A stretch of DNA of 64,000 nucleotides from Nemertoderma westbladi. Lineage: Eukaryota; Xenacoelomorpha; Nemertodermatida; Nemertodermatidae. The stretch spans positions 62,001 through 126,000 of the forward strand of contig JAUCBJ010005600.1 in assembly GCA_032718475.1 (NCBI GenBank), in the 5' to 3' direction. A model generated the notes under the pieces. That model was given only the letters and a program-made list of their open reading frames with translations, had not been told where the DNA came from and made no database searches. The position numbers were made by a program, and so were the translations under genes. Shown piece after piece: positions 20,939-32,800 of this stretch. Position 1 is the first letter of the stretch, and each line of letters starts with the position of its first letter.

Positions 20939-23900
20939 ATGAAAATTTCCATAATATTTTGCCTATTTTTAGCTTTTTATGGCTGCTATGGTCACTTATG
21001 CGGAAATGGAAGATTGGCCGATCATGAATATTTCTACGATCAGGATGAAAGTATGTGTTACACACTTGAAAGAAATAGTTTTCGCGATTACGAAGATGCG
21101 AATCATCATTGTAAATCTAATTATGAGGGGATTTTGGCAACAAGTAAAGATGTCAAATCTGATGGAATTATAGAAAAGCTTTTAAGCAGTGCTAGCAAGC
21201 ATGATGCATATGTCGCAGCAACTGTTTTGCATACTACAACCCCATCTCCAGATTTTGATAAATACGAAGCATGGATTGGTTTACGTGCTATAGGAGCTGT
21301 TGATCCGAAGTGGTTCTGGAGTGATGGCACAGTCAATACAAGGGACGATAAATGGAAAATTGGAACCCAGGACGATGGTGATTGTGCCTCCTACATGTTG
21401 TCAGTAGGTGGTTGGATTTATACCCCCTGTGATATATTTTTGGATATGTTTATATGTCAATACAATGTGATGCCAGGAACAGCAATACCTTCACCAGAAA
21501 CAACACCACTACCAGAAATACCGCCGCCTTCAAAACCAGTACTAGAAAAAATACCACCATCTTCTACAATAGTACCAGAGAAAATACATCCACCTTCAAC
21601 ATCTGCAACGGAATCAACATTACCACATCCAACACCAGTACCAGAAACAACACAACCACCTTCAACACCAGTACGAGAAACAAGACTACCACCACCACCT
21701 CCAACACCAGCACCAGAAACAAGACCACAACCACCACCTCCAACACCAGTACCAGAAACAAGACAACCACCTTCAACACAAGTACCAGAAACAAGACTAC
21801 CACCACCACCTCCAACATCAGCACCAGAAACAAGACCACAACCACCACCTCCAACACCAGTACCAGAAACAATGCCTCAGCGTGCAACACCAGTACCAGA
21901 AGCAACAGATCTACCTTCAACACCTGTAACAGAATCAACACCACCACATCCAACACCTGCACCAGAAACAAGACCACAACCACTACCTCCAACACCAGTA
22001 CCAGAAACAATTCCACATCGTTCAACACCAGTAACAGAAACAACACCACCACATCCAACACCAGTACCAGAAACAACACCACCACATCCAACACCAGAAA
22101 CAACACCACCACCTCCAACACCAGTACCAGAAACAATTCCACATCATTCAACACCAGTAACAGAAACAACACCACCACATCCAACACCAGTACCAGAATC
22201 AACACCACCACATCCAACACCAGTAACCGAAACAACACCACCACATCCAACACCAGTAACAGAAACAACACCACCACATCCAACACCAGTACCAGAAACA
22301 ACACCACCACATCCAACACCAGTACCAGAAACAACACCACCACAGCCAACACCAGTACCAGAAACAACACCACCACATCCAACACCAGTACCAGAAACAA
22401 CACCACCACCTCCAACACCAGTACCAGAAACACCACCACCACCTCCAACACCAGTACCAGAAACAACACCACCACATCCAACACCAGCACCAGAAACAAG
22501 ACCACAAACACCACCTCCAACACCAGCACCAGAAACAAGACCACAACTACCACCTCCAACACCAGTACCAGAAATAATTCCACATCATTCAACATCAGTA
22601 CCAGAAACAACACCACCACATCCTACACCAGTACCAGAAACAACACCACCACATCCAACACCAGTACCAGAAACAACACCACCACATCCAACACCAGTAC
22701 CAGAAACAACACCACCACATCCAACACCAGTACCAGAAACAACACCACCACATCCAATACCAGTATCAGAAACAATACCAGCACCAGAAACAACTACACC
22801 ACATCCAACACCAGTACCAGAAACAACTACACCACATCCAACACCAGTACCAGAAACAACTACACCACATCCAACACCAGTACCAGAAACAACACCACCA
22901 CAGCCAACACCAGTACCAGAAACAACACCACCACATCCAACACCAGTGCCAGAAACAACACCACCACATCCAACACCAGTGCCAGAAACAACATCACCAC
23001 ATCCAACACCAGCACCAGAAACAAGACCACAAACACCACCTCCAACACCAGCACCAGAAACAAGACCACAACCACCACCTCCAACACCAGTACAAGAAAC
23101 TATTCCACATCATTCAACACCAGTACCAGAAACAACACCACCACATCCAACACCAGTACCAGAAACAACACCACCACATCCAACACCAGTACCAGAATCA
23201 ACACCACCACATCCAACACCAGCACCAGAAACAACACCACCACATCCAACACCAGTACCAGAAACAACACCACCACATCCAACACCAGTACCAGAATCAA
23301 CACCACCACATCCAACACCAGTACCAGAAACAACACCACCACATTCAACACCAGTACCAGAAACAACACCACCACATCCAACACCAGTACCAGAAACAAC
23401 ACCACCACATCCAACACCAGTACCAGAAACAACTACACCTCCTCCAACACTAGTACCAGAAACAACACCACCACATCCAACACCAGTACCAGAAGCAACA
23501 GATCCACCTTCAACACCAGTGCCAGAAACAACACCACCACATCCAACACCAGTACCAGAAACAACACCAACACCTCCAACACCACTACCAGAAACAACAC
23601 AACCACCATCAACACCAGTACCAGAAACTACAATACCACCTTCATTACCAGTAACAATGCCACTGAAAACAACCAATAAAATATCATTTCAAACTGATTA
23701 TTCATCTCCACCAGCGATGGTTACAAGGTCGAGGTCAACATCACAAAGATCAGCTTCAGAAATGTCACCACCTCCAACACCAGTTCCAGAAACAACACCA
23801 CCACCTTCAACAATACTATCAGCAACAACACCACCACCTTCAACAATAGTATCAGCAACAACACCACAACCTTCAACAATAGTATCAGCAACAACACCTC

Positions 23901-26900
23901 CACCGTCAACAATAGTATCAGATACAACCCCACCACCGTCAACAATAGTATCAGATACAACACCACCACCATCAACAATAGTATCAGATACAACACCACC
24001 ACCGTCAACAATAGTATCAGATACAACACCACCACCTTCAACAATAGTATCAGATACAACCCCACCACCGTCAACAATAGTATCAGATACAACACCACAA
24101 CTGTCAACAATAGTATCAGATACAACACCACCACTGTCAACAATAGTATCAGATACAACACCACCACCATCAACAATAGTATCAGATACAACACCACCAC
24201 CGTCAACACTAGTATCAGATACAACACCACCACCTTCAACAATAGTATCAGATACAACACCACCAACGTCAACAATAGTATCAGATACAACACCACCACC
24301 GTCAACTATAGTATCAGATACAACACCACCGCCGTCAACAATAGTATCAGATACAACACCACCACCGTCAACAATAGTATCAGATACAACACCACCACCT
24401 TCAACAATAGTATCAGATACAACACCACCACCATCAACCATAGTATCAGCAACAACACCACCGCCTTCAACATCAGTACCAGAAACAACACTATCTCCTT
24501 CTTCAACACCAGCACCAGAAACAACACCACAACCATCAACAATTGTACCCGAAACAATGCCACCACCATCAACAATTGTATCTGAAACAATGCCACCACA
24601 TTCAACAACTGCACCCGAAACAACACCACCACCTTCAACATCAGCACCAGAATCAACATCACTACCTTTTACATCAGCACCTTCAACAATAGTATCATCA
24701 ACAATACCTCCACCTTCAACAATAGTATCAGATACAACACCACCACCGTCAACAATAGTATCAGAAACAACACCACCACCGTCAACAGTAGTATTAGATA
24801 CAACCCCACCACCGTCAACAATAGTATCAGATACAACACCACCACCATCAACAATAGTATCAGATACAACACCACCACCGTCAACAATAGTATCAGATAC
24901 AACACCACCACTGCCAACAATAGTATCTGATACAACACCACTAACTTCAACATCAGCACCAGAATCAACATCACTACCTTTTACATCAGCACCTTCAACA
25001 ATAGTATCAGATACAACACCACCACCGTCAACAATAGTATCAGATACAACCCCACCACCGTCAACAATAGTATCAGATACAACACCACCACTGTCAACAA
25101 TAGTATCAGATACAACACCACCACCATCAACAATAGTATCAGATACAACACCACCACCATCAACAATAGTATCAGATACAACACCACCACCATCAACAAT
25201 AGTATCAGATACAACACCACCACCGTCAACAATAGTATCAGATACAACACCACCACCGTCAACAATAGTATCAGATACAACACCACCACCGTCAACAATA
25301 GTATCAGATACAACACCACCACCTTCAACAATAGTATCAGATACAACACCACCACCGTCAACAATAGTATCAGATACAACACCACCACCGTCAACAATAG
25401 TATCAGATACAACACCACCACCATCAACAATAGTATCAGATACAACACCACCACCGTCAACAATAGTATCAGATACAACACCACCACCATCAACAATAGT
25501 ATCAGATACAACACCACCACCGTCAACAATAGTATCAGATACAACACCACCACCTTCAACAATAGTATCAGATACAACGCCACCACCATCAACAATAGTA
25601 TCAGATACAACAACACTACCATCAACAATAGTATCAGCAACAACACCACCGCCTTCAACATCAGTACCAGAAACAACACTATCTCCTTCTTCAACACCAG
25701 CACCAGAAACAACACCACAACCATCAACAATTGTACCCGAAACAATGCCACCACCATCAACAATAGTACCCGAAACAATGCCACCACATTCATCAACTGT
25801 ACCCGAAACAACACCACCACCTTCAACATCAGCACCAGAATCAACATCACTACCTTTTACATCAGCACCTTCAACAATAGTATCATCAACAATACCACTA
25901 ACTTCAACAATAGTATCAGATACAACACCACCACCGTCAACAATAGTATCAGATACAACACCACCACCTTCAACTATAGTATCAGATACAACACCACCAC
26001 CGTCAACAATAGTATCAGATACAACACCTCCACCATCAACAATAGTATCAGATACAACACCACCACCATCAACAATAGTATCAGATTCAACACCACCACC
26101 TTCAACAATAGTATCAGATACAACCCCACCACCGTCAACAATAGTATCAGATACAACACCACCACCGTCAACAATAGTATCAGATACAACACCACCGCCG
26201 TCAACAATAGTATCAGATACAACACCACCACCTTCAACAATGGTATCAGCAACAACACCACCGCCTTCAACATCAGTACCAGAAACAACACTATCTCCTT
26301 CTTCAACACGAGCACTAGAAACAACACCACAACCATCAACAATTGTACCCGAAACAATGCCACCACCATCAACAATTGTACCCGAAACAATGCCACCACA
26401 TTCAACAACTGTACCCGAAACAACACCACCACCTTCAACATCAGCACCAGAATCAACATCACTACCTTCTACATCAGCATCAGAAACAACACTACCTCCT
26501 TCAACACCAGCACCAAAAACAACTCTACCTGCTTCAACACCAGCACCAAAAACAACTCTACCTGCTTCAACACCAGCACCAAAAACAACACTACCTCCTT
26601 CAACACCAGCACCAAAAACAACACTACCTCCTTCAACACCAGCACCAAAAACAACTCTACCTCCTTCAACACCAGTACCAGAAACAACATCACAGAAAAC
26701 AACAAACACAATATCATTTCATAATTCATCACCACCAGGGACGGTGACAAAATCCTGGTCAACATCAACAACATTAGCATCAATACCAACGACAACAACT
26801 GAAGCACATTCCATCATTGTAACATGTGAATTCGATTTGATTACAGTAGAAATACTTGACAGTTTCTCCAAAGACATAGCGGGTTATGATTTCACCTTCA

Positions 26901-29283
26901 ACAACAGCAAATGCATTGGCAACTATACAGATGGAAAACACAAACTCCAAACAGCTCTAAATGGGTGTGGATTCAAACGACAGGTCAACCTGAATGGGTC
27001 TTTGTCGTACACCAATATTGCTGTTGGCCTTCCTCCAGTGCATAATGGAATTATACGGCACAAACCTATATATATCACTGTTGAATGTATGTATGACCAT
27101 CACGGTGAAGCAGAGAGTGAATATATTCCTCATGGAAACATTACCGATGTAAGGCATGTCCATGGTCAAATGGATGTGACGATTTCCATTTACTACGATA
27201 CTCCTGATTTAGTACCAGCTATTATGTCGGAGTTGAATGAGAAACTTCTGCTGATCGCAACTTTGAATTCTAATGAAGAAGACCTTCAGATATTTATAGA
27301 AAATTGCTATGGGAAACCCTCAAAACGAAATGATACCTCTTATAGTGAAGGCCAATTTTATGATAATGAAAACAACGTGATTCATTATTTAGTACGTAAT
27401 GGATGTGCTGTTGATGAGACTGTGGAATTTCGAGAAATCGCAAATCACAAACAAGAATCATTCGCATTTCGCTCCTTTATGTTCCCAAATGAGCCGTTTG
27501 TGGATATTAGGTAAATTATTAGAACCATTTTTTTTTATATAAGTTAACATAAGATCTGGAATGTTTCGTATAATTACTATATACATCTTCACTTCAGCCC
27601 AAACTACAGTAGAATTATGTAATAATAGTATATAATGAATATAATAATATAATATATAGTATAATATATATATATTTATATATTTAAGTAATATTGTTGC
27701 TATCAATAATCAAATAGTATCTGGCATCATTGAGGATTTTCCTAAAAGTTACCTTTACTTTATTATATGAAAAAAAAAATAAGATCTGCCTGTTAAATAT
27801 TTCCCTCACGAAAAATAATTATTCTTTCTCTAAAAATAATTATTCTCCACTATTTATAATTGAATTTCCACTTCATTAAAATAATAATGTTTCAACTATT
27901 TTTAGTATTTCATTAACAATTATTTAAAATTTAATTACTCTCAATTAAATTTATTCACTTCCACTAACTTTTTTTCACTAAAAATAATCACCTTCCCTTT
28001 CGTATTAGGACCAAACACTACACGAAGTGGGGACTTCGCGCAGCACGAAGTTGGCAGAGCCTTAGCGAATTGACACTGTTAGGGGGTAGGTCAATTTATG
28101 CAAATAGTCACGTTGGCCCTCTAGCGGCAGACTGGAGAACTGCAGATGGATTCGCCTCCTTTGAAAGTCACAGCTAATGGTCTAATACATATCTGCCAAG
28201 TTTCAGCTTAAACGGATTAAAAGCAAAGAAATGGGAGGGCATTTAATGTTTAGACATGTGGCCCTCTAGCGGGAGACCATTGCACTGATGGTGTCTGAAA
28301 GTCTCTCAAAAATCTCAACTTTAGCTCATATTGATACCTACAAATTTTCAACTTGGCAGCTTTAAATCCGACAAAGTTATTAGCATGTCAAAATCGTAAC
28401 GACGACGACAACGACGACGACGACAACGACGACGACGACGACGACGACAACTATTTGCATAAATTGACCCACCCCCTAACAGTGTCAATTCGCTAAGGCT
28501 CCGCCAACTTCGTGGCTCGCCCCACAGGTTTAAATGGTTACGCGCCGTTGTCCTTGGGTCATTCAGTCATTAGGTCCTGCGTCGTTCCGTAATCGCGCAT
28601 TTGTATTATATTTTGTAGGAATTGTATCTTTAATTAGAACAGCTGATTTCTAGCAAAAATAAACATGTGGTATTGACTTTCGTTTATTGTTTAGGTTAGA
28701 ATAACATGTACACTGAAACATGATCCTTTCCCGGAAATACCAGCACCTAACACTGCAGGATCTAACGACGTAGTAGGTCTACCCTTTAAACTACAGGCTG
28801 ATGGAAATTCTTTCCATTTGTAACTGCACGTTAACTTCGTTTGTTTTTAATATTATACCAATTTAATCATTGAAATATTGATTATATAACAAAACAAATT
28901 TTGAAATCCTCCACCACCATTCCGCAACTACTTTCACATGAATATTTACATATTACATTAACCATATTAAACCCGTAAACCCGGGGGGAGGGGGGGGGGG
29001 GGTGGTGGTCAATATGTAAAATAATATATAAGAGGTATATACCTCTTTGCGCATTGAAACATGACTTGTGTTACCGGTAGTAATTTTTTTAACTGTGTTT
29101 TTTTCTTATTTAAATTTTTTAATTATTTTGTTTCACAGGTGTGATGTGGTAGCTTGCGATTTTAGTGATCGCGATTCCAGATGCCAGGAGGGTTGCGTTC
29201 CAGAAAGCCGCATATCTAAGAGGGGGATACACAAAAGTTTCCATTTGATTTCCCGAGAGATATCTGGGCTACATATATATTGA
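20939..29283 (+). CDS. Secreted C-type lectin / mucin / ZP-domain protein, two exons
   Basis: Exon 1 is 20939-27510 and exon 2 is 29139-29283; joined they give 2238 codons. I start at 20939 because MKISIIFCLFLAFYGCYG is a clean signal peptide; an in-frame ATG at 20885 would put 18 polar residues before it. Residues ~20-175 form a C-type lectin domain (AWIGLRAIG, WFWSDGT, Cys 58, 149, 164, 173). The EPN/QPD and WND calcium-sugar motifs are absent, so Ca-dependent sugar binding is doubtful. Residues ~180-1930 are Thr/Pro-rich 11-residue repeats, probably heavily O-glycosylated. From ~1960 a ZP domain begins: ZP-N Cys in VTCEFD, NSKCIG, LNGCGF, VECMYD; ZP-C Cys in IENCYG and RNGCAV, and then exon 2. 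Likely an extracellular or egg-coat/mucus matrix protein; the tissue role is inference. Confidence 0.85.
21480..23650 (+). repeat. 33-bp coding repeat, type A (ETTPPHPTPVP)
   Basis: About 65 tandem 33-bp units encode an 11-residue Thr/Pro repeat in the lectin-ZP gene, with HPTPVP, PPTPAP and HSTPVP variants. Unit length is a multiple of three, so copy-number change keeps the frame. The units contain no stop in any plus frame. Confidence 0.9.
23770..26460 (+). repeat. 33-bp coding repeat, type B (DTTPPPSTIVS)
   Basis: About 80 units of a related 11-residue repeat. A composite block with 'ETTLSPSSTPAPETT', 'ETMPPPSTIV' and 'ESTSLPFTSAP' occurs three times (about 24450, 25640 and 26250), showing duplication of multi-unit segments. 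Confidence 0.9.
26480..26690 (+). repeat. 33-bp coding repeat, type C (APKTTLPPSTP)
   Basis: About six units with Lys in place of Glu give this last mucin segment a positive charge, unlike types A and B. It lies just before the spacer to the ZP domain. Confidence 0.85.
27511..29138 (+). other. Intron 1 of the lectin-ZP gene
   Basis: 1628-bp intron with GTAAAT donor and TTTCACAG acceptor. It contains AT-rich DNA, the MITE at 28028-28528 and a run of 13 G at 28990-29002. Confidence 0.8.
28028..28528. mobile_element. MITE-like element with ~80-bp inverted repeats
   Basis: 28028-28108 is the reverse complement of 28449-28528 with few mismatches; the shared core includes CCTTAGCGAATTGACACTGT. 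Inside are two copies of GGCCCTCTAGCGG (about 28115 and 28260) and a CGACGACAA microsatellite at about 28395-28450. It has no coding capacity. A similar end sequence (ACTTCGTGGC.TGCCCCACAGG) recurs alone at about 29440-29460. Confidence 0.85.
29139..29283 (+). CDS. Exon 2 of the lectin-ZP gene (ZP-C end)
   Basis: Exon 1 ends after two codon bases at a GTAAAT donor (27511). The acceptor is TTTGTTTCACAG, ending at 29138. The one remaining base plus the next codons read R-CDVVACDFSDRDSRCQEGC, exactly where ZP domains carry the conserved 'C.V..C......C...C' end. A dibasic ISKRG then resembles a furin-type release site. The frame stops at 29283 with no hydrophobic anchor, so the product may be secreted, or an alternative last exon may add an anchor. 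Confidence 0.85.
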
Positions 29284-29301
29284 AAATATGTGACAGCGAG
29301 T

Positions 29302-29307
29302 AATAAA
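29302..29307 (+). terminator. Possible poly(A) signal of the lectin-ZP gene
   Basis: AATAAA lies 19 bases after the stop at 29283. This would give a very short 3' UTR, and the region is AT-rich, so it is only a candidate. Confidence 0.4.
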
Positions 29308-29526
29308 ATAATAATTATTGGTGATGGTAAAGATATTCTGAAATTATTATCTCTGGATGTATACTGTATTGGGTGTAAAGGTGAAGGGGAGGTGCATATG
29401 TTATAGAACACGGACTGACGTCATGTTAAGTCTCTCTGACTTCGTGGCCTGCCCCACAGGATATGGGATTTTATGTATACCATTAAGTAGAGTAAGTCTT
29501 GCACACACACACACCCCCATGCCCCG

Positions 29527-29825
29527 GAATATAGTGTCGTAATTCAATGACACGAATCCAATACAATTCAATGCCCCCCACACAGTGTGCACCCCCCCCC
29601 CCCCCCCCCTTCCCCACTAATGGTTCAATATTTTTTCAAACGCTTGTAGCTGAAGAATCAAATCAAAAAAAATTACCACTCAGCCACTAAGTGGCCGTGA
29701 AGTGAAACAATCTCTGTTTCAAATTTCATGCAATCTCATTAATATTTGTAGAAAATTGATTAGGTTGTAGATTACAAATTAGGGGGGAAATTAGGTTCGT
29801 ATCATTGAATTACGACAATATTATA
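29527..29825. mobile_element. Short inverted-repeat (MITE-like) element
   Basis: TGTCGTAATTCAATGA at 29535-29550 is exactly inverted at 29802-29817. The match extends imperfectly to about 31 bp on each side (29527-29557 and 29795-29825). It encloses an 18-C run (29592-29609). The right end abuts the 32-bp satellite. Confidence 0.7.
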
Positions 29826-32800
29826 TCCCGCGGCTCGGTGTACAGAGAAGTCATATATTCCGAGGCTCGGTGTACAGAGAAGTCATATATTCCGAGGCTC
29901 GGTGTACAGAGAAGTCATATATTCCGAGGCTCGGTGTACAGAGAAGTCATATATATTCCCGAGGCACCACGGTGTACAGAGAAGTCATATATTCCGAGGC
30001 TCGGTGTACAGAGAAGTCATATATATTCCGAGGCTCGGTGTACAGAGAAGTCATATATTCCGAGGCTCGGTGTACAGAGAAGTCATATATATTCCGAGGC
30101 TCGGTGTACAGAGAAGTCATATATATTCCGAGGCTCGGTGTACAGAGAAGTCATATATTCCGAGGCTCGGTGTACAGAGAAGTCATATATATTCCGAGGC
30201 TCGGTGTACAGAGAAGTCATATATATTCCGAGGCGTGGTGTACAGAGAAGTCATATATTCCGAGGCTCGGTGTACAGAGAAGTCATATATTCCGAGGCTC
30301 GGTGTACAGAGAAGTCATATATATTCCGAGGCTCGGTGTACAGAGAAGTCATATATATTCCGAGGCTCGGTGTACAGAGAAGTCATATATTCCGAGGCTC
30401 AGTGTACAGAGAAGTCATATATTCCGAGGCTCGGTGTACAGAGAAGTCATATATTCCGAGGCTCGGTGTACAGAGAAGTCATATATATTCCGAGGCTCGG
30501 TGTACAGAGAAGTCATATATGCCGAGGCTCGGTGTACAGAGAAGTCATATATTCCGAGGCGCGGTGTACAGAGAAGTCATATATTCCGAGGCGCGGTGTA
30601 CAGAGAAGTCATATATATTCCGAGGCTCGGTGTACAGAGAAGTCATATATTCCGAGGCGCGGTGTACAGAGAAGTCATATATATTCCGAGGCTCGGTGTA
30701 CAGAGAAGTCATATATTCCGAGGCTCGGTGTACAGAGAAGTCATATATATTCCGAGGCTCGGTGTACAGAGAAGTCATATATTCCGAGGCGCGGTGTACA
30801 GAGAAGTCATATATATTCCGAGGCACCACGGTGTACAGAGAAGTCATATATTCCGAGGCTCGGTGTACAGAGAAGTCATATATATTCCGAGGCACCACGG
30901 TGTACAGAGAAGTCATATATTCCGAGGCTCGGTGTACAGAGAAGTCATATATTCCGAGGCTCGGTGTACAGAGAAGTCATATATTCCGAGGCACCACGGT
31001 GTACAGAGAAGTCATATATTCCGAGGCGCGGTGTACAGAGAAGTCATATATATTCCGAGGCTCGGTGTACAGAGAAGTCATATATTCCAAGGCTCGGTGT
31101 ACAGAGAAGTCATATATTCCGAGGCTCGGTGTACAGAGAAGTCATATATTCCGAGGCTCGGTGTACAGAGAAGTCATATATTCCGAGGCGCGGTGTACAG
31201 AGAAGTCATATATTCCGAGGCGCGGTGTACAGAGAAGTCATATATTCCGAGGCTCGGTGTACAGAGAAGTCATATATTCCGAGGCGCCACGGTGTACAGA
31301 GAAGTCATATATTCCGAGGCGCGGTGTACAGAGAAGTCATATATTCCGAGGCTCGGTGTACAGAGAAGTCATATATTCCGAGGCACCACGGTGTACAGAG
31401 AAGTCATATATTCCGAGGCTCGGTGTACAGAGAAGTCATATATTCCGAGGCGCGGTGTACAGAGAAGTCATATATATTCCGAGGCTCGGTGTACAGAGAA
31501 GTCATATATTCCGAGGCGCGGTGTACAGAGAAGTCATATATATTCCGAGGCACCACGGTGTACAGAGAAGTCATATATTCCGAGGCTCGGTGTACAGAGA
31601 AGTCATATATTCCGAGGCTCGGTGTACAGAGAAGTCATATATTCCGAGGCACCACGGTGTACAGAGAAGTCATATATTCCGAGGCTCGGTGTACAGAGAA
31701 GTCATATATTCCGAGGCGCGGTGTACAGAGAAGTCATATATTCCGAGGCACCACGGTGTACAGAGAAGTCATATATTCCGAGGCTCGGTGTACAGAGAAG
31801 TCATATATTCCGAGGCGTGGTGTACAGAGAAGTCATATATTCCGAGGCTCGGTGTACAGAGAAGTCATATATTCCGAGGCGCGGTGTACAGAGAAGTCAT
31901 ATATTCCGAGGCTCGGTGTACAGAGAAGTCATATATTCCGAGGCACCACGGTGTACAGAGAAGTCATATATTCCGAGGCGCGGTGTACAGAGAAGTCATA
32001 TATATTCCGAGGCTCGGTGTACAGAGAAGTCATATATTCCAAGGCTCGGTGTACAGAGAAGTCATATATTCCGAGGCTCGGTGTACAGAGAAGTCATATA
32101 TTCCGAGGCTCGGTGTACAGAGAAGTCATATATTCCGAGGCGCGGTGTACAGAGAAGTCATATATTCCGAGGCGCGGTGTACAGAGAAGTCATATATTCC
32201 GAGGCTCGGTGTACAGAGAAGTCATATATTCCGAGGCGCCACGGTGTACAGAGAAGTCATATATTCCGAGGCGCGGTGTACAGAGAAGTCATATATTCCG
32301 AGGCTCGGTGTACAGAGAAGTCATATATTCCGAGGCACCACGGTGTACAGAGAAGTCATATATTCCGAGGCTCGGTGTACAGAGAAGTCATATATTCCGA
32401 GGCGCGGTGTACAGAGAAGTCATATATATTCCGAGGCTCGGTGTACAGAGAAGTCATATATTCCGAGGCGCGGTGTACAGAGAAGTCATATATATTCCGA
32501 GGCACCACGGTGTACAGAGAAGTCATATATTCCGAGGCTCGGTGTACAGAGAAGTCATATATTCCGAGGCTCGGTGTACAGAGAAGTCATATATTCCGAG
32601 GCACCACGGTGTACAGAGAAGTCATATATTCCGAGGCTCGGTGTACAGAGAAGTCATATATTCCGAGGCGCGGTGTACAGAGAAGTCATATATTCCGAGG
32701 CACCACGGTGTACAGAGAAGTCATATATTCCGAGGCTCGGTGTACAGAGAAGTCATATATTCCGAGGCGTGGTGTACAGAGAAGTCATATATTCCGAGGC

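Noticed and set aside
21454-23679. 741-codon plus frame rich in Asn/Thr
   Set aside because: It is the mucin repeat read one frame over; it does not connect to the lectin or ZP domains.
23698-26709. 1003-codon antisense frame in the lectin-ZP gene
   Set aside because: It is the complement of the 33-bp coding repeats; the sense frame has signal peptide, lectin and ZP domains at its ends, the antisense has nothing.
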